This document shows, in pieces, positions 51,097 to 63,415 of a DNA stretch of 64,000 nt. The stretch is from assembly GCA_022829145.1 (NCBI GenBank), contig CM040753.1, positions 13,902,884 through 13,966,883 of the forward strand, given 5' to 3'. The notes beneath the pieces are model-generated. The model was not told where the DNA came from. It saw only the letters and a program-made list of their open reading frames with translations, and searched no databases. Positions within the stretch are counted from its first letter, which is position 1; every line of letters starts with the position of its first letter. The position numbers and the translations under genes are program-made. The stretch comes from Albula goreensis. Its lineage: Eukaryota > Chordata > Actinopteri > Albuliformes > Albulidae.

Positions 51097-51509
51097 GTAA
51101 CATATACCGGTAACATGCTCCATGTGGCCATCCCCTCTCCCCTCTCTGCTGTCTCAGTATAGTACCACTTTTTCCATGGCTCCACAGTGCAGACATGGGT
51201 ACAAGAATCCTAGTTTCACAGGTGCAGTCTAAGGGTATGGGATACATTTGAATGTAAAGCCACACAGAAAAACGTCTTCTTAACCAGAGGACACCGGGGA
51301 CAGTGCAGCACACACAGCTTTTTCTTTGGGAGCCTCACTAGAACTGCAGAAGAGCTGGAAGCTCAGGAAAAAATATATCCCTTTTCATTCTCAGGTAAAA
51401 CTCCATTTAGGAGAAAGGTCTTGTCTCTGTATGGAAGGGTGACTATAATTAACTTATTGTATAATTGTCTAATTGTCTCATTATTTGCTGATTTGTTTTT
51501 GATTCTAAC

Positions 51510-52440
51510 ACCTCCCACTTTGTTGTTTTTCTAAAAGTATGAGAAAAAGATATTTAATTTTATATGGAATAATGGGCCTGAGAACATGAGGTGAAAAGTG
51601 TTATATATGAATTTGGTGGAGTAAAGCTGATACATTCACAAGTGATTTAAGTCTTAAAGCATCTTGGGTACCTAAATTGTATTTGAATACTGAGTGGTTC
51701 TGTTCTAAATTATTATTGAGTTAACATTATATTTATTGTATTTTGATTGAATATATTTCCATTCATGCAAATATGGGAGAATGATATTGTTAAGTTTCTT
51801 GTTGATGAGTTTTCATGTCTTAGTTTATTCTTTTGGCAGGTATTGTCAGTGTGGCTGAAATTTCAGTTTAAGTTGCATGAGGATGATTTATCTGCTTATC
51901 AGCAGCAGATAATTTAGTGTAACGCAAATCTGCTGATTGACAACAAACCTTTTGTATAGCTAGAATTTATGGAGCAAGGTGTGTAATGTATCATAGATTT
52001 GTTGGACAAAAATGGAAAAACCATATGATTTGTTTTTTGAAAAATTTGGTCATATATGTTTGGTTTACAAATATAATCAACTAGTTTCTGCAGCAAGAAG
52101 TAATTGTAAAATATTGTTTATAACCAAACTTTTGATGAATTGCAAGTGTGTCGGCCTGTCCAACAAAACTATTTATGGCTACAAGGAAGGAAGATCAATA
52201 GGTGGGTGCATGGAAAATACACACTTGGCAGCGTATCCGTACAACATTACTATTTATTGGGCGATTGACATGAATGTATCTTTTCTGTGGAAACAAGTAT
52301 TTGCTCTAGGTTATAAATTAACAGTTGATCAGTTGATCCACAAATTAGAATGCTCCAGGGCAGTGTGCTTGTTTGTGTGTTTGTTTGTCTGCTGTGTTGT
52401 TTGTGATGGAGTAATAGACATGCATTAGGTGATTTTTTTC
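51510..52440 (+). mobile_element. Degenerate L1-like LINE fragment (C-terminal ORF2 part)
   Basis: On the + strand the blocks KKIFNFIWNNGPE, LYMN.GGVKLIHF, LLDKNGKT, YDLFFEKFGHICLVYKYNQL and VSAARSNCK appear in order but in different frames. They look like the late part of L1/Tx1-type reverse transcriptases ('FIWNnkp.k..r.vl....GGlkl', 'lld.nG...sy..f..kfg'). Several stops and frameshifts are present. An AT-rich end with AAATAAATAAATATAACC (about 52460-52480) may be its tail. Assignment is by pattern only, and weaker than for the minus-strand element. Confidence 0.55.
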
Positions 52441-55400
52441 TCTTGGTTAATAGAGTTTTTAAAATAAATAAATATAACCAATAAATAAAACAGAGGATTT
52501 GTGAACACCGGTGGTGGTCTACATAAATGATAAGAACTAGGTAGTGCTGGAATGAGATCTGTCTCTCAGCAGCACAGACATTCATTCAGATAATACTCTA
52601 ATCTCCATTATCCGATCACATCAAATCTCTATTTCCAGGCAAAACCTCTCTCAATCCACTGTAGGTGAAAGAGGCTTCCTTTTTCATTTTAATTATAATG
52701 ATTATTTTTTAATTATATTTCAAATTTTAATTACTTTTATATTTAGCATCTAATGGCTGTGACGCTCCAATGGCAGGTTTAACAAAACAGCTTGCCAATC
52801 AGCACGTTAGTGAAGGGTGGATTTATTTTTCTTGTGATTTCTCTTCTCCATACATCTGTGGGCTAAAAGAAACTAAAGGAATGTTGTACCTAAATCAAAG
52901 CATGACATCTGTTCTGAAATCATTAGTTTGAGTACATAAAGCTGGAATTCAATGAATATTCCTTTACTCTGACTCATGAGTGTTAATTTCTGTTTGCACC
53001 GACATGGTGAGTCAGCAATTGTGGAAATTAACTCACCAAACTGTTCTTGTTAACAAATGCATGATATTCTTATTCAATTGAAGTGAAGGACAAATATTGA
53101 TTGAGTCTAGCCCAAAATCTCTTGATATGTCAAGAGGATTGAGGTAAATTTGTCTATCAGTCGCAATTGACAGCTTAATAGCTAATATTTAATATTATTT
53201 AATGCCATTTCTCCTTTGTGTACAAAGTCACACTTCCTCCCTTCTGCGCTGTGTTGAATTCCATGGCTTTCATGTGAAGTACAGTAACAGCAAGCTTTAA
53301 GTCCTCTGAGCAATGAGTCGGACTTTGTGGTATCATCCACTTCCTAATCCCCCTTTATTTATACTTCCTTGCTTTCCCCAGACATCCTTGTCCTCAAAAT
53401 GTGTAAAACCTTTGCCCATCAATGTCCCGTATTGGTATAAGATACTAGCTGCCTTTATTAGCATAACAGAATGAGAGACACCAGGTGTTTGTGTGGTGGA
53501 CATTGGTTAATTGCAATATAATATTTATAGCTGCGTCATGGGGTAAAAGTCTGAAACGCTTGTGCAAAGTGCAAATGAATCAAAACTTTTGGGATATACT
53601 TTGCTTGTAATTGGAGCCCAATATCACAGTTTGTTACTTTGAGAGCTTTTTTATGTCATGCCTTTCAGGGGCTGAAGTATTACAAATTACCTTCGGTTTA
53701 AATGTGTGTGATTTAGTTGTGTAATAAATATCTGCCCTGAGGCAAACCAAATTAAGCTCAGTACAATATGGAGAACTGCACTAGTTATATTACATGTACT
53801 GTGCTATTACATGAGTATGTGCAGTGTATAGCAATCTGTAAGAACTCCATTTCAAACTCAGGGAATAAAAAGTATGTTCCTATGTGGTTGTGAATGTCAG
53901 TAAAATAAAACTATGGTTAAAGGAGAAACAAAGTAAAATGAGATGACAAGTCAAAGTAAAGTGAGATTTAGGAATGTTTTTCAATTATTTGTCTTTTGTT
54001 TAACATAGTAAAAAATAAACATAATCAGAGGATCAAAGTGCAAAACAAATGGCTAAAAACAAAAAAAAAAACAAATAGCTCTAGTGGGCCCTGTGAGAGA
54101 AATTCACACATCTGTGAAATCTCTTATTCTTCACAGCCTGATGTAAAATATCACACCTGTGAAATATCCATATCCATAACAACCCAATGTAAAACCCTGC
54201 TTTCAGAAAGTAAAAGTACTACCATGTATTTTCTCCAGTCATGCACTAAACCAGCTGATTCTAATCAGCACAACTCTCCAGCCAGGTAGATGAGCTAATT
54301 AGTGAAACTATCCGGTTTGGTGAACGGGCCAATCAAATACATGGTAGTACTTTTATTCTCTGAAGCTGAAGTTTTCTGCCTCTAAAAGGATCGTCATCTT
54401 ATATATTGCATACCTGTACCCAACAGATCAGACCTTTGTCTCCAATAAGAAGAATCCATGTCATCTAATCTAGCCTTTCTGCATGCTTCAGTCATACACG
54501 TCACAATAGGCCGGACCTGAAGTGGCAGCTCAAGTTTGGCTCTCCCTCATTCTGCATTCTGATTCCAAAGAGTGGGTCTCAGGAAGCGCTTGTCTCAGGA
54601 CCGCTCCAATTACGCAATTCATCTTACAGAAGCTTTGCTTTGAGAGGCGCCAGGTTGGCCCGGGCAGTCCCAATATTTTGAGACATTTTAACCATATAAT
54701 AAATCACATTTGTGAGACACTGGTAATACTTTCCACTTATCTTCCTTTGCAGCTGTCTTCAGAGCCGAGACGCTACTGTGTTGATGCGTTTCGAATGGGT
54801 GCTTTGGAACCAATTATAATAAAACGGATACTTCTTTGGGGATTGCAGGAGCTGAGAATACAAAATAAATTGAGAGACTTTTCATCGTTTAATTGGGCAT
54901 TGTTGTAGCAGTACAAGTGATTCATTCTATTTTAAACCAAGGGCCATCATGCAGGATTACTCAGAGAAAAAAGATATGTCACCCCTTTTATTATTCCTTC
55001 AAATATTATGTTATTGAATGCATGGTCGTTGGTTACCATTGTTCCTGTTAAGGATCTCCTTCTATTCAAGAAATAAACATGCACGCATAAGGCTGTCAGT
55101 TAGCATCCAGGTAAAATTCTCAGCAGGGCAGTCCGTCATTTTGATGAACATTCTCATGGCACCAGTAACAACTGCCCATGTAGTATATAGGTGCATTGTT
55201 TAACGTACAATTGTATAGTAGACTATGTAGATTTGTGCACTGCACATGGAAAATACTATAGATAACAATTCATTCAGTCTTGAAACTCTTTCAGTCTTGA
55301 CTTTCATTGCGACTCTACAGTCACAAAGAGGTTAATAAAAATAAATGATACAGTTTCACTAATGTATCTCCTGCTTACATCTATTACAGTTTCACTAATG

Positions 55401-58009
55401 TAGTGCCTGCACACATTTATGTGCCAGCTCAATCATAATCATATATGATGTGTGGAAAGCAGGTTGCACAATGTCACCCTCCCTCAATAAGAACATGCTT
55501 TCGTTGCTATAGATTTCCATTCTAGATAAGATTGTGTGAAAGCACTGTTAAGCCTAGATAATCCATTTTAAGGTTCCATGGAGCTGTAGTGTCTGTTTGA
55601 CAGTGGATTAATTTACTGTACATTTCTGCACGCCACTGACAGTTACAGCTATATCTCCATTGTATTCTTTTCTAGCAGACTGTATTCAAATCACCTAGGT
55701 TCTCTTATATTTTCTCTTATAATCAATCCATAGAGATTGATCTGTTGGAATTGATTTTACTGGAATGGAAGGCCTGGTTTATGTTTGTCGAGCAAGGGAG
55801 TCTGGGAGTTCTGCACAATGTCATAAATAATTTCAATTACAATGGATGAAAGAATAAATTATTTATAAGTCATAAATGTCTCCTAAAATATAAATGCATT
55901 TACTGATGCATATATTTTTTTATGGAAAAATGGTCTGACTTGGGAACTTTTAGATATATTTAACATGGCTGTGTTGCTGAATTGCATTCGTGTGGCAAAT
56001 ATAGATTGTGTGTCTCATATTAAATTTGTGAGCTCTGACCTACATACACTATATGACAGCTTGATTGTATTCCAATAAGAAGTTCATAAAAAAAAACACA
56101 TGAAACAGTTACTCCTCTCACAAAATGTAAATTTAGATTAAAAACCCATGATATGGCATGAAGCAATCAAAATGTTTCTCCCCTTAACAGTTCAGCCATC
56201 AGTATTTACATGGGAAAATGTTTCATATATTTTGAGTGGGGGATGTGCACAGTTGTGTTTTACCATCAACATGGAGCAGCATTCCACAATATACTCCTGA
56301 AAGGAAATTTTTGAGTCCAGTCCGTTTCCTGTAAAAGCTAGGGCATAACGTGTGTAGAGAAGAGCAGAACTGATTGAAATGAAAATAGCAATTTTATCAG
56401 GAATGCATGCAGTAAATGAAGGAAGATTTAAATTATGTCAGAATGTTTGGTACAATGGTGTACATTGTCCTGGAATAGAATGGGTTTGGACTTTGGACTT
56501 AAATATAACTGAGTGACTGGTCTAAACAGTGTTCAATCAAGTTTCCACATTGTTATTTGAATCTGTCTGTCATTCCATCTATTGTATTCTATTGTGCAAT
56601 TTTACTTCAGCAACTGAGATGGAAATGCAGTAATCCTGGTTCTGATAATGGTAATTATCAGACAATAAACAGTTTTGCATCTCTGTTAGGTTGGTTGGAA
56701 AGTTTTTCCTCATTCTGTGCTTTACTTATTTAAGGCGGTGGCTCAAACCTATATTTAGAAATGTTTCTTTGGGTCTCTGTGTTTACATTACAGTGGGGTC
56801 TAGCATATTCACACATATGTCTCAGTGTGTGTTTTGGTTATAGTGGAATGAGTCTTCATGTGTTTTTCCCTCAGTGTGTTTTATTTTTTCCCTATTTTCC
56901 ACATCTCATAATTAGATCAAAATCAAATGTGTATTTTATGCAGACCATGACACAATAATAATGAGGTATTAGCCAGCATGATTAGAAGCACCACAGCAAA
57001 AACAGGTTTTTGTCATTTCTTTGGTAACAATGTCCAGGATATTGAGTCTCTGGTGAAAGTGAGAGCATTTGGAAAAGTCAATACTTCTGTTCAAACTCCT
57101 TCTCTCTCAGATACTCTCTGATTCCATGCTATAAAAGAGGTGATGTCGTCTTTGGAACATTGTGTGTGATTTTCTTTTTTCTCCCATGGATTTATTTTGG
57201 CTGTTATAAGTCTCCTCCTACAGGACTATGAATGAGGTTATAGATGTGGCATGCCATGGGTGGTTGCTCTGCATATCGACAGTGCTAGATATTAGAGGAC
57301 TTTGCCACAGTGCAGGGATACCCAATAAAAGGCTGAATTTCAATGCTTATGCATATTCATAGTGACATTGATCATTGTGTATTGGGTCCTCAGAATTAAA
57401 TTTTAATTAACTTAAATTGAACTTATATTGTTCACCAAGCTGGTTTTCTAGGATTCCTTTTCTGATACAACAACCTCTTAAAACGTAACTTTCCCTTAGC
57501 ATTTTGCCCTCATTACATATCATGGTCCATCTTTAAAAACGGTCTCTAAGCTCTGTTTACAGCTCACTTTTTATTGAGGGCAGACCATGACTGCTGTGTT
57601 CTCACTCATGAAAGTGACTCTGGCTCAGCAAAAAAAAAAACAAGTGTGACCATTTATTTCACTTAAAACACTAATTAAACATTTCAAGATCATCACTGAA
57701 TTTACAATGTTGATTTAATGCTGTTTCAGATGTGCAGCTGGTGTAGGTCTGACTCACAGTCTTAAATTAAACCCCATCTTTTCATTCCAGTCTTCCTTAA
57801 TGTTGTACTCTCAGCATTGTCAACAAAATTATCTCCATTCTAGATTTAATTTTTTTCTTGAACACTAAATGACCGTAATCCAGTTGATATGCATCTTTGA
57901 AAAAAGTTGTGCACTGAGGTACAGGATGTTCATACATGAGCAATCAATGTATTCACAACAAGAAGAAAGGGTTTCAAGCCAATACTTCAGTAGCACAGTG
58001 ACATTTGAG

Positions 58010-58352
58010 TGCTTATGCTGAGGCAGAACAGTGGTGCAGTGGTATCTGTGTGCTTTAGTTGACACTGAGCAACAGCACAGCTGTACAGTGGTATATGAGT
58101 GCTTTCGCTGTGGCGGAACAGAAGCACAGCAGTGCTATGGTGTATGAGTGCTTTAGCTGACATGAAACAATAGCACAGTAGCGCAGTGGAATCTGAGTGA
58201 TTTAGATGAGGCGGAACAGTAGTGCAGTGGTATCTGTGTGCTTGAGCTGTGGTGGAACAACAGCACAGTAGTGCAGTGGTATCTGTGTGCTTGAGCTGTG
58301 GTGGAACAACAGCACAGTAGTGCAGTGGTATATGATTGCTTTAGCTGAGGCT
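58010..58352 (+). repeat. 49-bp minisatellite, about seven copies
   Basis: The unit is GAGCTGTGGTGGAACAACAG, CACAGTAGTGCAGTGGTATC, TGTGTGCTT. The two copies at about 58251-58340 are almost identical; earlier copies vary (GGCGGAACAG, TATATGAGTGCTTTCGC). Confidence 0.9.
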
Positions 58353-59439
58353 GAGTGGGTGACGTAGTGCATTTGGACTGCGGAATGCAGCAGGGCAAGA
58401 CTCAGCCAGGCCTAACTGAAGAAGTGTTCAGATAGAAAGTGAATGTGCTTTCAGGCATACTAACTCAGCAGATGCTGTACTTTTCCAAGCTTCTCCACAG
58501 CATGTTTTATCACTTCTGTTGGCTATCAATTAGTTCCCAATCAATAACCCCCTCCTCCCCCATGACAATAGACCAGCTCACTACTTGGCAGCATCACTAT
58601 AAATTACTGAGAGCCCCTCTCTCTGGGCCTTGTCTAGACATCAGGTTTGTTTACCATGTGAACCCACTTACTGATGTCATAGCACATCCTCTGGGTACAA
58701 AACTCTCCCATTACCTGCTCTGATTGTTCTCACTGGGCTTTTTGTTGATTCAGCATCTCTTAGGAGAGCAGGAAGAGAGTCAAACACAGAATCTTGTAAG
58801 TTCAGTTTGTTTCTGTGAATCATACCCCTCGCTTGGGCACATGTTTCCAACTGAACCCCAAAGCTTAAGGGGAGAGATGCTTTAGAGAAGGTTTTTACGC
58901 AAATCAGATAAAAACAACTTTTATGAATAAGGGACCCTTATTTCTCTAAGAATAGAACTTTTCAATACTTGCTGAAAGGAAAGCAAAACAAATTATCCTG
59001 TACAGAACAATGCAGTGTACCAAGTAACGATTGGATGAAGTAATAACTGCATGTTAACTACATGGCCTTGATGATCTCTTGAGATGCACTCTGCTATTTG
59101 TTCATCAGCACCTCCATTTTGTACAAAAATTAACAAAAAATGTAATCAAGCCCTGCTTTGTGCAAGAAGTTAAATAGATTATCATGATTGATTCTGAATC
59201 TACATGCTGCTGACACACAACATTCTTACCCTTATAACTGACATTTTTCTCCTGAGAAATACTGAAACTATAGCACCTTTGCTTTTAAGGATGGCAATAA
59301 TGTCTCTCTTTACTAATTCAGAATCAAAACTGTGGGAATTCAGCTGGCCATGGTGCTGAAAATCTGACATTATTTAGCTGCTGAAACTGCCATCTGACTA
59401 CAGCCAGAATTGTCAATAATAATGGAATTGTTGTGTGAG

Positions 59440-59640
59440 TATGGCTGGAGCTGTCCATAATACTAAAACTGCTCTCTGAGTATGGCCAGAGCTGTCCATG
59501 GTTCTGTCCATGGAGCTAAAATCCATGGCCAGAGCTTCATAATACTAAAAGACAGAGCTGTCCATGGTGTCCAAGGCTATCTGTTCAGACTGGTTAAAGC
59601 TGCTGCAAGAGCATGCCTAGAGCTGTCCATGGTGTTGAAT
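59440..59640 (+). repeat. Imperfect repeats of 'CCAGAGCTGTCCATGGTG'
   Basis: CAGAGCTGTCCATGGT or a close variant occurs about five times (for example near 59488, 59550 and 59620), with TAATACTAAAA between some copies. The order is irregular, so this is a decayed tandem array at best. Confidence 0.55.
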
Positions 59641-61741
59641 TTGTCCTGTGACTATTTAATTGTTCTGCAACCTCAAGGTCTGGTTCTAAAAAAATAGGAG
59701 TTGATAAGAGACAGTGATCGCATCTCTCCAACAGCAGCACATGGTTTGACAATGGTCAACACTGATTAACACGACAGACATGATTAAAAATTTCTTATGG
59801 TTTAAAAAATAAAAACATGAGTAATCATTAAAAAGTCCCAGACATTTTTCAGATGGTATTTAAGAGAAAAAGACAAACTGATAATGCTATTATAAATAGA
59901 CTCCAGGGAATAATGTAGTGGAAGGCAGAGCATCACCTGTCTTCCAGTTCCATCTTAGTGCTAATGTATGCAAATCCTCACTGCTCCAAAATACATCAGA
60001 TAGTGATTTTTCATTCAAAATAAACTTTCACCCTGAGGTTATTAAGTGATCTTATGCAGTACATTTGCTTGAGTTGCTATAGAGATAGGTTGCTAAAGAA
60101 TTGAATTTCTTAAGGATATGATTCTTAAGGAGACTCAAAATGATATTTTAAGGCAGATATCTCCAAGCAAGGAACATAGTCTGTGATGTTTAAAGTATAA
60201 TAAAGTGCTCTCCATGGAACTTGGGCCAATAATGTTTATCAAAGTTAAAGTGGAAAATATTGAAATGTCTTTCAGTCTTTAACGATATTTGGTGAGGTAT
60301 GTATTGTGGTTTGAAACAATTACACAGCAATTAATGGAGCTTGACAAGATGTGAATGGAGAGGGAATACCATGGAGACTCATTTATATGAAGATGCAGTC
60401 CTCCAGTTCTTAGATGAAATGAAAAATTCTTTGCAGTTGTAAACATACCTATTCTAGTTATGCCTTAGTCCGTATTTTCAGTGTCATTTTACACTTTGAT
60501 CAAACTTGTCATCCTTTGATTTTCGAAAAAATCACAATCAACAAAAGACATTCTTGAATTATACAACTTGCACTATTCACCAGGGAGTAAGCCATTCTGA
60601 CATTTTTCTCAACTAAAATATTGTTCATTATCCTCATTTCGAACAAACAGTCCTGTGAAAAAGAATTTTGCCAACTTCTTTTGAATTCTATTGCACCTTT
60701 AATAGTAAAATAAACTTAAGTTTAGATAAAAAGCAAACGTTCGTGGAAAAGAATACACAAACCGGCCATGAGTTGGGTTGTATGGCTGTGAAAATCTTAA
60801 ATAATTGATTTAATACAAGACAATTAGCACTCAGTAAAACTTGAAAACTTCCACTGATAATATACAAACAGAGGAAGGCAACAGTCCAAGACATCTTCCT
60901 TTAATCCTGACACTCTTGAAAGAAAAGAGTGCATAATTTGTCTTATTTTAGCTTTGTCATTACCAGCAGAGGCTCAATAATGAGCAGCTTCATATGTGGG
61001 GAGACAGGGGAAGCGAAAATTCACAGCACACAGTCAGAGTGGTGTGCTGAAAAAGGAGCCGATGACATCAGACACTCTGTCTTTGCACAAAGCTCCAGTA
61101 CGCCACTGCATGGACTACCTATAGCTTTTCACTCCATAATCACACATATACCAAGGGGAAAGGACTCTTTCAGCCTGTCTGACTTTAATGTTTCCATCTT
61201 TAAAATATGTGATACATTCTATTTCAACCTGACTGCAGCAAATGTAATTTCTAAAGGTCACCTTTTTGGAATGAATTGTACCTGTTATACAATGTAATTT
61301 CAATCTTGCCCACATTATAAATGGGTCCTTTTTGATTCTGTGATTCTGAAGTTCTGTGGGAAGTGCATTCCATACTTTTTTTTATTATTCATTGCAAAAT
61401 GGGTTTGGATTATATGGATTTTTGTTCAAATATGTACATGTCCTTTGATTTGAAATCAGGACACAACTTTTTAACCAGTAATGTAAAGTTTAATAATGTT
61501 GGTTTAGAGTTGGTAGCCTACTTCACTAGCAGTTTGCTGAGACTGACACTCAACTGCCAACTTGGTAGCAAAAACCAAGCTGCAACAGCAAGTACACCAA
61601 GGATGTATTTCCATGGATGCACTGTGGGTCAGTCACCCAGCCCTGCCTGGTGTGTCATGGCCTGTCAGTGGCTGTGTCATTATGCTGCATGAAGGCTGGA
61701 CCTCAGATGACATTCCCCCTGGCTCCAGCGGCCTCCGCACT

Positions 61742-62155
61742 GGAGGGCATAACCCCCTCTCTGCTCCTCTGCACTGGAGGGCATAACCCCCTCTCTGCTC
61801 CTCTGAGCTGGAGGGCATAACCCCCTCTCTGCTCCTCTGTGCTGGAGGGCATAACCCCCTCTCTGCTCCTCTACACTGGAGGGCATAACCCCCTCTCTGC
61901 TCCTCTGTGCTGGAGGGCATAACCCCCCCTCTTCTCCTCTGTGCTGGAGGGCATAACCCCCTCTCTGCTCCTCTGTGCTGGAGGGCATAACCCTCCTCTT
62001 CTCCTCTGTGCTGGAGGGCATAACCCCCTCTCTGCTCCTCTGCACTGGAGGGCATAACCCCCTCTCTGCTCCTCTGTGCTGGAGGGCATAACCCTCCTCT
62101 TCTCCTCTGTGCTGGAGGGCATAACCCTCCTCTGCTCCCTTGTGCTGGAGCACAT
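61742..62155 (+). repeat. 34-bp minisatellite, about 12 copies
   Basis: The unit is GGAGGGCATAACCCCCTCTC plus TGCTCCTCTGTGCT. Variants include CTCCTCTTCTCC and CACTGGAGG. The array is GC-rich and strand-asymmetric (C/T-rich on +, G/A-rich on -). The unit has no stop codon on the minus strand, which creates long apparent proteins in all three minus frames. Confidence 0.96.
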
Positions 62156-63120
62156 ACTTGCCACTGTCACTGCAGCAATGGCTGCCATTCCTGCCTGCCC
62201 CCAGGGAGGCCAGGAAGTCATTGCCATTCCTGCACTTTGCATGTTGAATTTCATTCCTGCTCTTTGCCAGCATATTGAAGTGTGATGGTTGGCTGATGTG
62301 CATGAACTCCCATTCTTTAGCACTGTGTCATTCCAGCATGCTTCAGTACCAAGTATGGAACCTGGGCTTTCAGGTAAATTGAGCCAGCTCAACCCCTCAA
62401 ATGAACATCATTCATGGGAATCAAGCTACACTGTCACCAGGATAGCCCAACCTTCTCCATTAGAACTGCAGACATGTCCTGGGTCTTAATTAGTGTCATT
62501 CTACAATTCGGTCTGCTACACTTCAGTGCAGAACTGGCTCCTAATGCTGCATAGTCTTTGCATAAGCAATGGTCACTATCCAGACAATGTTTCAAAACAC
62601 AACCCTGTTGGTTCTGTCCTTCCTAGCCAGTTTGTAGCCCCCAAAATTAGACTTCCCCCTCCCCTTTACCATGATGTTTTATCCAGGTTGTGTCAGAAGA
62701 TCCTCTGCCTGGGCACCAGGCACTGTGAATTCGTACACTATAATATCAACCCCTCTCTTAGCTGAGTCTCCTCCTGGGCTCTGGTGCTGCCTGGGTGCCC
62801 TGGGGCTCATCAGGAAAGCCTTTTTGAGACTTCAGTAGAGGTGGATGCCTTCAAATACACTGATGTACCCAAACACAAATACAGGCTGTATCTGTTTTGA
62901 ATGTGAAAGGAAAAGGAGTTGAATGGCTTTTTTCTAAAGCAGTGCTTGTTTTCCGGAGCTTCTTAGGTGCTCTCCCAGGGACAGTGTAAGTGAACTCAGA
63001 GGCTGGGCTGCTGAAAGAATGGCGTTTTGCTGCTGGTTGTAGGAAGGCCATATTGTTTGCATATAACGGAGCAGGTGCTGTGGAAGTGATCACCCACAGC
63101 TGCTCTCACATCTATCCATA

Positions 63121-63415
63121 TTACAGCCCCTCTCACTTTCATTCTCCTTATCCCTTGTTTCACTGCTCTCCCCATCTATCTCTTTCACTCCCTCTCTCTC
63201 AGTCTATCTATTTCATCCCTTTCTCTCTCTCTATTTCACTCTTGTCTGTCTTTCCTTCTGTGTTTGTCACTCCCTCTCTCACCCTCTGTCTTTTTATCCC
63301 CTGTCTCCCTGTCTTTCATTCCCTTCTCTTTCTCCAACTCCTTTTCTTTCTCCCTCACTCTTCCATGTCTCCATATCTCCCCCACTCTCAGTCTCAGTCT
63401 CTCACTGTTTCTTTT
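63121..63415. repeat. Polypyrimidine tract, about 295 bp
   Basis: Mostly C and T on the + strand, with many CTCTCTCT, TTTCACTC and CCCTCTCTC runs, interrupted mainly by single A or G. Mirror-like purine/pyrimidine tracts of this kind can adopt triplex (H-DNA) structure. No reading frame is credible here. Confidence 0.88.

Noticed and set aside
52012..52428. 138-codon ORF as a novel host gene
   Set aside because: Upstream frames give L1-like strings in the same order (FIWNN, LLDKNGK), so it is better read as a decayed LINE.
61633..62392. Minus-strand ORFs of 140-207 codons with QHRGAERGLCPP-type repeats
   Set aside because: Product of the 34-bp minisatellite lacking stops; no splice sites, homology or domain.
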